64,000 nucleotides of DNA from Boswellia sacra. Lineage: Eukaryota; Streptophyta; Magnoliopsida; Sapindales; Burseraceae. Both the position numbers and the translations under genes were made by a program. A model generated the notes under the pieces. The model searched no databases and had not been told where the DNA came from. It saw only the letters and a program-made list of their open reading frames with translations. Position 1 is the stretch's first letter; each line of letters starts with the position of its first letter. The DNA lies in assembly GCA_013180625.2 (NCBI GenBank), contig SNVD02007445.1:186001-250000 (forward strand), in the 5' to 3' direction. Positions 48,701 to 60,769 of the stretch are shown piece by piece.

Positions 48701-50566
48701 CATTTGTAGAGATCAATTGATTGAACATTGCTCATGTGTCACATTACTTGAGTCAAACCTTGTTCTTAAACTTTGGTGCCTTTAACATGTAGTCTTCTCC
48801 TTAGCTTCAACATTTCATTTTAATAAGCCTCTTCTTGATTTTACAATTATTTCAATGATATTACTCTTGCACATAAATAAACATGTTAGTAAATCACAAT
48901 GAATCAATGTGCATTATTATCATCAAAATTATCATGTAGCCTTAGGGCTAACAAGATTTTCATATGACGAATCATGGAAACATTTGGAAGAAGAAAAGCA
49001 TTTTCTTTGAATTACCATATTGGGAGCATAATTTAATTTGACATAATCTTGATGTCATGCATGTTGAGAAGAATGTTTGTGATAATATACTTTAGACATT
49101 GTTAAGGGATCCTAAAAAGTCTAAAGATAATTTAAGGGCTTGACAGGGTTTGCATGAAATGGAAATAAGGAAACCATTACCTGTGCATCTTGCTGAAGAG
49201 GCATTGATTGGTGGACCTGTACAATTCCGTCGGATGTATCCAATTGAGAGGTATTAAATCTTATGGATAATGTTTATATATATATATGAATGAATTTCAC
49301 TTACTCTAGATTCTTGAAATTACAGATACTTGTTAACTTTAAAGAATTATGTTCGTAATCGTGCACATCCTGAGGCTTCTATTACTAAAGGATACTTGAT
49401 GGAGGAGTGCACCAATTTTTGTGCGCGATATCTTGATGAAGTTGAAACTAAAGTTAATCGAGCACCTAGCAACAAGGATGGTACTTCAAAAAAAGGGGTG
49501 AAATTTAATCTTGACAACTTTACTTGGGTTCAGGCGCATAGATATGTGCTAGTTAATTCCTCAATAATCGATCCATTTCGAGAGTAAGTCATGCACAATT
49601 GGAAATCCTACACCATCATTTATTTTATTGTGAACATTTTTTAGAATATCTTGTTTATCTTTTCATTTCATGGTTTTCTTTTACAAAGGGAGCATATCAA
49701 CATACTCTATCAACAACTTCCTCGCGCTTCAAGTCATCAAATTCAGAAAGAACACAACTCAAAATTTCATAAGTGGTTTAAAAACCATGTAACCTTTGTT
49801 ACTTTAATAAATTGATAATGTCATACTACATATGAGTTCTAACACTAGTGGGTTTCTATAGGTGGAAACTTTGCAACATTCCTCAAATAGAACATTGCCT
49901 GAAGAAATTATACACTTAGCTGATGGCCTAAAACCAACTGCACGATTCAAATGTTACATTGTTAATGGTTTCAAATTTTGTACCAAGGATATTGACAATA
50001 GTAGAACCTCCCAAAATTCTAGTGTTGTTTTGAAGGCTGATACAATGAGCTATACTAGTGCAAATGATAGAAATCCACATTCAAGCAGTGTAACATTTCA
50101 TAGAGTGTTAAGAGATATAATTGAAATTTGTTATGTGAACGAGTTAAAATTTGTGTTATTCAAGTGTGATTAGGTCAAGGATCGGGTCGGAAAGAAGCTT
50201 GATGAATTTAACTTCACAATGGTTAATTTTAACCATCTATTAGACAAATTCAATCATGAGGATGATGAGCCTTTCATTCTAGCACATCAAGCAGAAAAGG
50301 TTTGTTATGTCCAAGATCCTTTAGAAGAAGATTGGCATATAATTCTTAAGATGACTATGAGAGATTAATTTGATCTTTATTCAATCAAGAACTATGAGCA
50401 TATTGTAAAAAGTGTGCCACAAGCTGAGTTTTATGCACAACAAGGACTAGATGAAAGAGAATTTGTTCATGAAGAAGATGTTGCTTGGGTTAGGCAAGGA
50501 GTTGATGGAACCATAGTTGACATCAATGATGTAGTTGGTAATGAAGAGATGGATGATGTTGAATGA
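45719..50566 (+). pseudogene. CACTA transposase (TNP2/TNPD type) relic
   Basis: Broken frames follow the order of a CACTA transposase. A transposase-associated domain comes first (45719-45961: MDKSWIDLGDRFSKPHVDGV ... CPCKKCFNRYL). Next is a linker (GFLKILEDAN, PLYPGCEKFT; 46010-46350). The tnp2 core follows (46392-47292: MRLGLVADGFNPFRTMSIAH, LPPWLCMKQTFFMLSMLIDG). A 1.66-kb solo LTR is inserted at 47293. After it come FFELPYWEHN and LDVMHVEKNVCDNIL (to about 49250), the DUF4218-like part (49330-49587) and a DUF4216-like C-terminus (49862-50566). In-frame stops are numerous, for example after DSLA, AALL and KCD, so no active transposase can be made. Confidence 0.85.
47293..48953. mobile_element. 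Solo LTR, 1661 bp, inserted in the CACTA transposase
   Basis: Ends TGTTGACCCAGG ... GGGCTAACA have the TG...CA form and are flanked by a perfect 5-bp duplication AGATT (47288-47292 and 48954-48958). No internal retroelement coding region remains, so it is a solo LTR left by recombination. The interior shows near-repeated 150-bp blocks (TTTGAATTTCTTCAAA, ATTCGGTGCTCATATGA) at about 48160-48680. Removing it rejoins the interrupted transposase frame ahead of FFELPYWEHN. Confidence 0.85.
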
Positions 50567-50878
50567 AGGTTTTTGTCATAAAATTTCATTGTATTTTGTT
50601 TTTGTGAAAGAGTATTTTGTGTAATGTCTTTATGTTCCTCTTGTTGCAGGTGTATATGATGTTTCTTATATATTAATGAAAACTATTTTTATGCTTAACA
50701 TTATTTGCATGTCATAAATTATATGTGCATCAAACATTTATTCTTCTATATACAAATGACATTTGATCTATTCTTCTATATACAAATGACATTTGATCTA
50801 TGTCATTTATTATTGTAATGGTTAATATATTATATATGGTTAGCATTTTCTAATGTTAATATATTTTTGCAGCTGACT

Positions 50879-53661
50879 ATGGCGCCAAAGAGACTTAGAG
50901 ATGACTCTATGGAAAGTGTACTACGAAGGGAGGCAGCATCTCGAAGACAATCATCTTCATCTTCCTAATCTCAAATGAATGCGGGAGACCAAGGTTTGTA
51001 GATAAATGATAATACTTTTACATAAATGTTTTAATTTATAGTGTCAAACTAATTTCATAAGATTAGGCGAGTCATCGCAAGTAACAAAAGGTCATGGGGC
51101 TGCTCGTGGTAATGCTGAACGGGGCTCAGGGCAATCGTTACATGTTGATTTCAACAGTACATGGCAGCCAATTAGTCCAAATAAAGAGACATTTACATCC
51201 CAACTTGACATCATAGCTGGGAATGGGTCAATGGCTCCATTGACTTTTACTAGTTGGAATGCCATGCCTAAGCACAAATTAAATGCCATTTGGAAAGAAG
51301 TGAAGGAATTGAATTTACATCTAATTGCTAAATTGAAATATATTTAGTTTAGCTATACTAATCCATTGTACTTTCTGTAAATGTAGGACAATACAGATGT
51401 TCTGGATGAGTATAAACCCCATTGTCTTAAAGCAATTGGAGTACTTTAGAGGGATTGGAAAGCTCGTGTAAAGAGAGACTTTTACAAGCCATATCTGACA
51501 GATGAGGCACGTTTAGCCTTTACTCCTCCAAAATTACTGAAGAGCATTGGAAGATTTTGGTCACTTATTGGAGCAGCGAAGGAGCTCAAGTAAGTAATCA
51601 AAATCATGGTTAACATAATCGTTTTCACCAAAACATCCTAACAAATCAAATATGTATAAACTATATATTTATTGGTTTGTTTGGGCTCTTTAATATTACA
51701 GAAACAGGCAGAGAGAAATAAGGCAAATTGTGTCCATCAGTTTGCGCTTCATAGGACTGGTCGCACTTCTTTTGCAAAAAAGAGAGAAAGAGGTAAGTTT
51801 TAACAACATCTAAATTCATAAGAATTGTTTGAGATTTTGCAATGGTAGTTAATACGGTAAATTTGTAACTTTCTTCATTTGCAATTATAAACTAATAATT
51901 CTTTTTTTATTAAGATGTGAAAGAGTGGAGAAAAAACTGATCGCATTAGTGTGTTTATCAAGATTAGAACTACAAGTGGTGGAGATGTGGTTGATAATGA
52001 GAGCGCCGAAATAATTTTACATTTTTTAAACTAACCTATTTCCTAATACATTTTGTATGAAATTGATTACACGATCCTTTTTTTGACCATTTGACTTAAA
52101 TTTATTCTCATCATTTTGTAGAGTCAATTAAAAGAAGGCATGTCTAGAATACCTAATGAGCAACAAACAGATGCAGCGGCAGAACGAGTATTTCAAGATG
52201 TAATGGGACGTGATAATCGTGGTTATGCCCGCACATATGGCCACGGTCCATCCCCATTTGTTATTAAAAGTAAATGCTCATCTTAACTTGTTGATGTGGA
52301 GAAATTGTATCAAAAGTTACATGAAATGCGAGTAGAGAACAAAGAATTGAAGGACTACAATACTCAGTTGTACAACTTTCTGTAACAAAAATTTCTAGAC
52401 ATTGAAGAGCAGCTGCCACCACCTATGTGACCTCAGGTATTTACTTAGCTTTAACTTGATGATAAAAAAAAATTGTATTATTAACGAAAGGTCTTACTAC
52501 TGTTTGCAGTTGTAATAATTTGGGTTTTGCTGAAATCTTATAGAAAATTTGATGCAATTTGAATCGAGGTTGTTAAGGGTGTTATGTTTGCATACATCCT
52601 TTATTTTCCTCTTTTATCTATTATTAAAACTGTGCAAGTGTATCTATTAGAAATTAGTGCAAAGCTAATTATTGTCCTTTGTTGAATCTGTAGTGTTACC
52701 TTGACTATTGTGATTAAATCTTAAACTTATAAAGCTTAATGTGTTATTGGATTTTGATTTAGGGAGACTATCCATTAATTTTCTCTAGACATTGTGCCTT
52801 GTGCAGATGTTATTTGTTTTTCCTTGCTCTTGTCCTGTTCTTAGTAGACAAGTTTGCTTCCATCTTGTTTGCATTATGTGTCTTGTGTTGCTATACTTCT
52901 AATTTGCTTTCTACCAAGTTTATATTGGTTAAAAAAAAAACACAGCAGTGCCTTACTAAACTATATGATTTCCAGGAAGAGCAAAACTAAATTTTTGGTT
53001 TTTATGTGTGTTAGGACTTGATCATGACACAATAAGAATCAACATGGTTAAAGTATTCAACATTTAAAAGTTTTGTGCCTTCTACATTTGATCATGTACT
53101 ATTTTGTAGTTGATTTTTTTTATTCTTTAGTCTTTTGTTCTATGAATTAGAGAATAAAGGTTAATAGCGGAGACTGAAACTGAATATTTATATATATACT
53201 GAGTTGAGCTATGGCCATTTTTAAAGGCCTTTTTTCTTTAATTGTTTATGGATTTTGTTCATTGGCTTTCCATGAATTTTCGTTAATTTGTTCAAAATCG
53301 TTGTTTGCAATTAAAAAACATTTAGATAAAGCTTAACTGACAAATCAAAGTTATTGATCTAAGCTGCAAAGTGCAGAATTATCTTTACATATAAATACAT
53401 GTATACTGGCAATTGAAATCAAACCTATTATATGAAGATGATAAGAGTAATTTGAAATATTGAACTGTTTGCCTAAATATGATTAGTCAGAGTCTAAAGA
53501 TGGATGGCATTTTGTGTTGCTTGGAACTATTTAGGATTACAAGTTTTTCTAAACTTTTTAAAATATCTTAGGTTTCAGTTCCGGATGCTTCAAGTGCACA
53601 CCAAAATCACGTCAACACAAATGCCGCAATAACAAATGAGGAGGAGAATGAGGAGAATTAG
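50879..53661 (+). pseudogene. CACTA second protein relic (TNPA / Ptta-En-Spm type)
   Basis: Discontinuous exon-like pieces begin MAPKRLRDDSMESVLRREAA (50879). They continue with LTFTSWNAMPKHKLNAIWKE (51240-51300), KARVKRDFYKPYLTDEARLA (51450-51590), HQFALHRTGRTSFAKKRE (51740-51790) and IPNEQQTDAAAERVFQDVMG then YARTYGHGPSPF (52150-52260). A leucine/glutamate coiled-coil tail (VEKLYQKLHEMRVENKELKD) ends them. This is the arrangement of the plant transposase (Ptta/En/Spm) family that binds subterminal repeats. Several stops break it (for example after SSSSS, VIKSKCSS). The 3' end at 53580-53661 (VSVPDASSAHQNH ... NEEN*) may be its last exon. Confidence 0.7.
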
Positions 53662-54059
53662 GTATATATGAAGTTATTTATCATTACTCAATAATAAATA
53701 AATTTTGGCATATAACTTTTATTTGAAATTCTCTAATAAACTTAGTAATAGTAAGACATAATTATTACATTTTATTTGTGCAGGTTTTTTTCACATGAAA
53801 ACTTGAATGGCAATAAGACTTCTAAACTTATTTTATACTTGATTGCAAATAAACTTGGTACTCTTATGTTGTACGTGAATGTATAACTTATTAATTTATG
53901 TGTATGTGAATATACTCTTATGTTGTACTCTTATTTTTTATTGGAATATCATTTTATTGGTTCATGTTTTTATATGATGAATTAATTAGAAAAAAATAGA
54001 TTAAAAAATGGTTATAGACCCAGATTGCATAAAAATTGCGAAAAGGGTTCTGGGACTTG

Positions 54060-54475
54060 AGCATTTTGTTACTGCGGGCCTAACGACCGCGGTTAATGAC
54101 AAACCAAACATGGGACAACAACAAGCACTTTTTATAGCGGGCTACACACCTGCGGTAATTGTCAGTCCACGAATTTTTACTTTGGTCAACGTGACCGTGG
54201 TATAATCATTTGCGACGCGCAAAAAACTCGGAGTAGACTTTTTATGGTGGGCCACACGCCCGGGGTAAATAATTTTACGCCAGTCCACGAATTTGTATGG
54301 CGGTCCTTGTGACTGCGGTAAAACCATTTTTACGACGGACCGAAATCGCGATAAAAAGTAAAATGAGTTTTTACGGTGTCATTTTATACGGGGGGCTTAA
54401 ACCGCCGTATGCCCACTGTCAAAGACTTTTTACAGTGGTTTCAGCCTACCGTAAAAGACCCATTTTCTTGTAGTG
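54060..54475. mobile_element. Right terminus of the CACTA transposase-bearing element (CACTA-4)
   Basis: It ends CATTTTCTTGTAGTG at 54475, the inverted form of CACTACAAGAAAATG, preceded by degenerate TTTTACGGTGGGC/GACCGCGGTAA repeats of the same type as CACTA-3. The three bases after it are TAG, and no left end preceded by TAG was found. Either the left terminus is lost or this end belongs to a rearranged element. Confidence 0.65.
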
Positions 54476-55299
54476 TAGTCTATCAATTTTATTTTTATAG
54501 AAAAAGTTAATCTCATAACCACAGTGTTAAACCTAAAGTTATCTACCAGTTGTAAAGAGTCATGTTCAAAAATAAAAGAGATATATCACTTCAACGATGA
54601 GAATGATAACTCAAAAGAGAGATACCATAAAAAAATTAATATTCTAAAAGGATGAACAAAATATTTACGATGAACTATATGATTCAAACTATGCAAAATT
54701 TCAAAAGGATAAGGCGTCTTTACGCGTTTGCATGACTCGAACTCAACGGATTATGGTCATTATTTGGGAATAATACGAATTGTTAAGGAATGAGTTAACT
54801 AGTCAGATGAACTATAAAACAAAGTGAAGATTCAAAAATTATTTACTCATGATTTAGAGAAATCCCATTCTATTGACCCTTACCTACTTGTTCAATAAAA
54901 CAAGGTCTCATTTATTTACAATTTTTAAGAGATCAAGTGTAAAAAAAAAAAAAAAAAAGAGGAAGAAAAAGGGAATTGCGAGTCAAACAGAATTACTCCC
55001 GATTTTATTTTGATTGGTTATTTTTAATTAATATGAGAGTCAAAATCCGAATTGATCACTGTAAATACCTTGTTTATTATTTTGATAATTGGTATTTAGG
55101 CTTATTAAATTTTAAAAATATTAATTCGCTAACTTGAAGTAACAATAAATTCTTTATTATTTACTTGTTTTAAGCTAATTCAATATTTATATATTGATAC
55201 TGTTTTAACCTAATTCATTTTTATTTATTGATCAAACTGCTTAACATAATCTCCTGTCCTATATATATCATGCTCGCTTTATAGTAGCACGGTCAAGAA
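54476..55299. other. AT-rich intergenic
   Basis: No genes. A poly-A tract lies near 54940-54958. The part at 55080-55250 resembles the downstream flank of CLV1-like copy 2. Confidence 0.4.
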
Positions 55300-55460
55300 C
55301 TTGCTGAGCTTTGATAACGTTGCTATTCAAAAAGAGGTTAGGATTTTTTTCCAGGGAATGAATTACACTTGAAGGCCACCAGTGAAATCGGTATAAGAGA
55401 GATCGACAGTTGTGAGGTGGGTCGATTTATATTTCATTTCACCACAGTTTCATTTTACAG
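55300..55460 (-). pseudogene. Small CLV1-like LRR relic, copy 3
   Basis: The plus-strand words GAGAGATCGACAGTTGTGAG and TTTCATTTCACCA match 32152-32196 of CLV1-like copy 2 (GAGAGATCGAGAGTTGTGAG, TTTCATCTCACCA), the segment encoding the last LRRs. No long frame remains. Together with the similar flank, this indicates a duplicated and mostly deleted third copy. Confidence 0.5.
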
Positions 55461-57635
55461 CCCAGATTCCTCGGACCATAAGCGATGTTTGAGAGAGTGA
55501 GGGGAATAAAGATTGACGCTTTTACCGCATAACTTTAAGTGATCTCATCTGTTGTTGATTGTTGAAGGAGAATTTTCAAATTGCATAGAGTGTACTTGGA
55601 GACTGGAGTAGGTGCAATTGCCACATATATATTATGCTTCATATGACGTGGACTTTCTCTATTGTTAAAATTCTACTTCAATTAATGTGTCCACATTTTG
55701 CGCCTAAGATGGTACTTTACTCGTGAAGTTGGAGAAAGTTATAAATACTTTGCGGGTGCCAGTGAATGTCTTCTATATTTTCATAAAAGAATCCGTTGAC
55801 TTATGCGTTAGTTTAGCTTTCTTTCTTAGCACCTTTTTCGACAGACTTTTTCTCCGTATATTGAGAATTTGAGTTTTATATGCCGAAAGGTATGTTCTTT
55901 GCCCTTTTATATAAACCTGGTTAATTGCGCTCTTCATTGCCCATCACTATGATTTCTAGGAAAAAAAAAATTCTATCATGGAATTTAACGGTAATTAACT
56001 TGTATTCTTAATTAGAAGAGAGTTCTAAAAGGAAAATTTGTTTCCCCATCTTCTATTTGGACAAGAGAAAAAAAAATTATAATAGATTTGAGCTATGCCA
56101 GATGGGATTAACACATTCCATGTTGATCGCTAAAAGAATTATATCCTACTGAATTTTGAAGTATTTAAGGTATGTTTATTTTCATATTTTAAAAACATTT
56201 TTTGAAAAAATGAACATTTATCAACACATGTTAAATCTATATCAACTATGTATCATTTTTAAAATTAAAAAAATAATCACATATTCTTATCAAATTTTAA
56301 AAATAAAATCTTAAAATATAAAAATAAATTTTCAATATTATTAATTCTATCAAAGAAGGTATAGTAGCCAGTCCAAGGCCACTCTAAAGCCTGAGATGTT
56401 AAACTTGGGCTTCAAAACGGAATGTGGAGACTGGAGCCCATAATATATTCTTTAAGGCTTCAATATTACTCCATATTGATCATGTTGTACGAAGCTGAGA
56501 AATTGTTATTTTAATAATGATGATAGTAAGAATTCATATACTTTGGAATAAAAAATGACCCTATTTTCTAATTTGGATGTGTTTAGTAAGTAAATAAAGT
56601 GGAGTCCTTTTGGTCAACATACAACTTAATTATAACGTATCACAGGCTGCGATAAAAGTAGTGTCTGAGATTCTGAACATGAAACAAGTCCATTAGTCTA
56701 GGATAATTATATAAATGTTCTCCAATGGCAAGATGGCAACTTCAAGTTATCCTTTGAATTGAATTAATTTAATTGTAATATATAATTTTAAGGGTAATAT
56801 TATGTAAATGAATATATATTTTTACGCTAATCCCTAGTATATTACAATAATTTATTAAAATTTCTATTTACTTGATTTTCTAATTTAAAAAATAATTTTG
56901 CATAATGAACCAAATTAAGTAAATTATATTTAAATTTAATTAAAAATATAATAATAACAAAAACATTTTATGAGAAAGTTGATTAGATATATTTTTCTTA
57001 AAAAATTATCTTATAAATTTATCGATACGGACATAAGCTTATTATGATTTTGTTTTAATTTCTAAAAGCAATTTTTTGATTAAATATTAAATTTATGTTC
57101 TTATTATTTTTTAAATTTTGAAGATAATATGAATATAGAATTTATCAAAATTTAATTTGTTGAGTATATTTAGAAGGAGGGGTATGAAAATAATATTTTT
57201 TTTTAGTGTAAATAGTCTCACCTATATGTATTTTATTTTCTTTGAAGGATTAATCAAGGAAGTTGTATAAGTCTGGTAGAGAAAAGTCTCAAAGCGGATA
57301 CTTTAATATTATCCCCACATCTGTTCAGCATAAGCTTACAAAGTGTGCGCGGAAAAAATGGGATCTTTGATTGGTTGGTGAGGCTGATAAGAAATAGAAT
57401 GTAGAAGAACAATATTTGTAAGGAGAAGGGTGATGACAATGAGAGATATTACTTTGATAGCTCTTAATTTCAATGAACTTTTCTCTTTTGGGGGAGATAC
57501 TACATTTCTTTACCATACATTCGACCGTAAAGATGGAAATGAGAACAATAAACGCTACCGAAATGCAATAATAGATAGGCAAGTGGAATGTGAAATTTCC
57601 ATATTATGGATATTGTGCTAACCTATCGCTCTAGG
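55461..57635. other. AT-rich intergenic
   Basis: No gene was recognised. Short frames on both strands at 57254-57621 lie just beyond the HSL1-like pseudogene and have no known motif. Confidence 0.4.
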
Positions 57636-58761
57636 CTAGGTAGCTCTCCAAACAGCTGATTTGAAGAGTCTTAAGCTTTCCAGATTCTCTAACTTCGCAA
57701 AGTCTCCCGGAATCGAACCACTGAAACAATTCTTCGAAAGATGGATATAAGTCAAATTCAAATTCTCAATACGGTTTGGTAGCTTTCCGGAAAACATATT
57801 TGAAGAAAGACCCAAAACTTGTAGATGCCGTAACTTCCAAAAGCCTTCTGGTATCACATCGGTCAAGTTATTCATCGAAAGATCAAGGTCAACCAAATTC
57901 AGAGGTTCAATATGGTTTGGTATCTCACCTGACTGTCTATTCGAGTAAAGAAACAAATGTGTTAAGTTCTTTAACAAAAATGGGCCACTAGGAATATTAC
58001 CTACCAAGTCGTTTCTTGACAAATCCAGGTGTTCAAGACTGCTAAGATTGGTGATGGCATCTGGGATTTCGCCAATCAAGTTCGTTTCTGGCATCAACAT
58101 AATCCTCAGCTTCTTTAGTTTTCCAAATTCAGCTGGAATAGCTGCCGGCACAAACTTTCCATTATAAGCCAGACTTAGTATTTCTAGATGGGATAAGTCT
58201 CCGTTTTCTTTCGGAAATGTGCCGTCAAATTCATTGTGAGTAAGAAGCAATGTCTGCAATTCCGATAATCGGCCTATACTTGGGGGTATGTCACCCGAAA
58301 AATTGTTGGCCTCAAAGTTGACGTATCGGAGACCCGAAATCCGGTAGATATCGGTTGGTATTGGACCCACAAAATTATTCTGAGACAAGTCAAGTACCTT
58401 TTGGTACAATGCAGGATTTTCGGAAACCCTCCAGGAATATAATTATACGCAAGGTCGAGTTCGGTTAAGTTTTTCAAATCACAAATGGTGGGTGGGATAT
58501 TTCAGGTTATGTTTTTGTTTTGGAGAAAAATTCCAATAACCGAATTTCGGATACATTTAATTTCCGGTCAATGACACAGTGAGGACGTGTCGTTCCAGGA
58601 TTGAAGAGACGGTGGGTTCCCAGCTATTGTTTAAGGTCGAGGAGGATTGCTCGTTCTCCTTTGTTTGGATTTTGAGAAAGTACTTGGAAGGGTATAGAAA
58701 ATAGGAGGAGAATGGAGAGAATGACCAGCATTTTGGGAAATTGAAAGGTTAAGTTAGACAT
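57636..58761 (-). pseudogene. HSL1/HAESA-like LRR receptor pseudogene, 5' part only
   Basis: The start at 58761 opens MSNLTFQFPKMLVILSILLL, a signal peptide, then QVLSQNPNKGERAILLDLKQ followed at once by an in-frame TAG where the family continues QLGNPPSLQ. A second frame gives MKNLTELDLAYNYIPGGFPK, then a shift leads into the long frame 57636-58409 (VLDLSQNNFVGPIPTDIYRI ... ENLESLRLF), covering about ten LRRs. A final shift after LRLF turns the LRR frame into KSAVWRAT*. Island, transmembrane and kinase regions are absent. HSL1/HAESA-like kinases perceive small peptides in development and abscission; this copy is non-functional. A hAT element sits 18 bp upstream of the start. Confidence 0.85.
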
Positions 58762-58778
58762 TTTATCCCTATTCGAGC

Positions 58779-59689
58779 TACAGGTGGGAATTCGGGTTCA
58801 TGGGTCGTGTTCGTATTGTGTCGAGCTATGACACGACAAAGATTGATCCAACCCGAACCCTACTCGTTTATTATTCGTGTCAAGGAGTCTCAACTCGAAC
58901 ACAACCCGATTATCAAATGGGTGACTCGCGAGTGATAAGACACGATACGCAAACACGAATAATAAATGGTTCATTTTTGTGTTAGACACGAATATAACCC
59001 GTTTAACACGATTATGACACGTTTAAATATTTGACACTTTTATGACATCTTTTACATGCACGCTTACAACATATTTAAATTATTAACACAATTATGACAT
59101 GATTAAGCATTTCAATTTCCAACCTATTTTATTATTTTTAAATTAAAAAAATAATAATAAGAAAATATTGAATATTCATCCAATACAATAAAAAGTTCAT
59201 TAAATATCAAGTTCCATACAAACTTAAGATGCAATTTAGCTTCAGAAAAAAATCCATTGCATATTTTTAACTCTTAAGCAACCTACAAAAAATATATATG
59301 TAAAAAATTTAAAGGTAGTTTAAGATCATATCAAAATTAATAATAATATAATATTATTATTAATAAAAATATAACCTTGAATTTAAATATCTAATAAACA
59401 TATAATGAATTTTAAACTTAATTTGTATTTATAATTGTGTCACTTTAAAAATAATCGTGTCAATCTGTATTAGTAGTGTTGTCATATTTTATTAATGTTA
59501 ATCGTATCATAAACGGGTTCGTGTCACCAGCAGATGCAATCCCTTAACCCAAACACGACTCAATTATTAAACAAGTTGAAAATTTCAACCTGAATATGAC
59601 CCAAACACAATTAAGACAAATCTAAACCTGCTAATTTTTGTATCGTCTCGTGTGAGGTCTGCGGGTCGCGTAAAAAATTTCCGCCCCTA
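58779..59689. mobile_element. hAT-like element, 911 bp, at the 5' end of the HSL1-like pseudogene
   Basis: The left end is TACAGGTGGGAATT and the right end is AATTTCCGCCCCTA, an imperfect inverted pair. They are flanked by 8-bp near-duplications ATTCGAGC / ATTCGAGT (58771-58778 and 59690-59697). Subterminal sequence repeats AACCCG, CGTGTCA and ACACGA words on both sides. It is non-coding. Confidence 0.75.
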
Positions 59690-59881
59690 ATTCGAGTTGG
59701 TAGCTGTTGCGCTTGCTAGGGCAGGGATTTAGTTAATTTGGCCGATGATGATAGGCTACTACGGAGACTTTATAAGGTTTTGGTGCTACTAAATGGCCCC
59801 ATAAATTATCATTATTACAAATGTGCCACTCTAATCAAAGTAGGACTAGGAGTTTGCCATTGTCGGTGGTTCGACTATTAT

Positions 59882-60761
59882 TAGGGGTGTTCGTCGGTTT
59901 GGATCCAATGGATTTAGCTAATAACCAATCCAATCCAATAGTGATTAGTTTAGAGATTTTTCAATCCAATCCGATCCAATTAAAGATTGAAATCCAATCC
60001 AATCCGATTTTAAAAAAACACCATCCGATCCGATTCAATCCGATCCAATCCGAACTTTAAAAAATTTAAATAAGAAAAAAGAGAAAATCCAATATCATTC
60101 AATAATAAACACAAGTTATTATATAAAAATAATGATAACATGAAGTTACCAAGCGAATTAAAATCTTGGTAAATCTTAATATAATAAATAAAAGATTATT
60201 TATAAATTGATTAATGTTCCTAACTAAAAACAACAACAAAAATTTAAATCATTCAAATACAAATATTGTAATTTAAATAAATTTATAGGACTCCATGCAA
60301 TAAGCTACCTTGCATAAAATGGAAATTGGAAAAATTTATTACTACATAATTGTATTAACTCAATGTCATCTATGCATATTAAAGAATGCCTAGCAAACAT
60401 GAATAAATAATTAATAAGTAACTAATATATAGTTTTTATATTGAGATAAATATAATTGACATGAAAAATAATTCATGAAATTAAAAAACAATGATATAGC
60501 ACAGATGCATTACATCAATAATCATCAAATATTGATTTTAATTTTTAGATATTACATAGTTAATTTTATTACCTATTATTTGGATTGGATCGGTTTATTA
60601 TGGATTTTTATAATAGGATCCGTTATCCGATCCAATTAATTCGGATCTCAAAAATTTCAATCCAATCCAATCCGTCAATTGATCAAATCCAATTAAAATT
60701 GGATCGGTTTGGATTGGATCAATCGGTTTGGACGGATTGGATTGGATTTTGAACACCCCTA
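59882..60761. mobile_element. hAT-like non-autonomous element, copy B (880 bp)
   Basis: Ends TAGGGGTGTTCG and GAACACCCCTA, with a perfect 8-bp duplication ACTATTAT (59874-59881 and 60762-60769). Subterminal ATCCAATCC/GGATTGGAT arrays lie at both ends. Its sequence is the reverse complement of copy A at 7350-8288, including the AT-rich centre. It is better preserved than copy A and is therefore probably the younger insertion. Confidence 0.9.
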
Positions 60762-60769
60762 ACTATTAT

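Noticed and set aside
54008..54205. 65-codon frame at the CACTA right end
   Set aside because: Lies in the subterminal repeats and reads their sequence.
39696..54475. A single 14.8-kb CACTA element from 39696 to 54475
   Set aside because: The flanking triplets differ (ATA versus TAG), whereas 39696-45100 has matching ATA on both sides. Kept only as an alternative.
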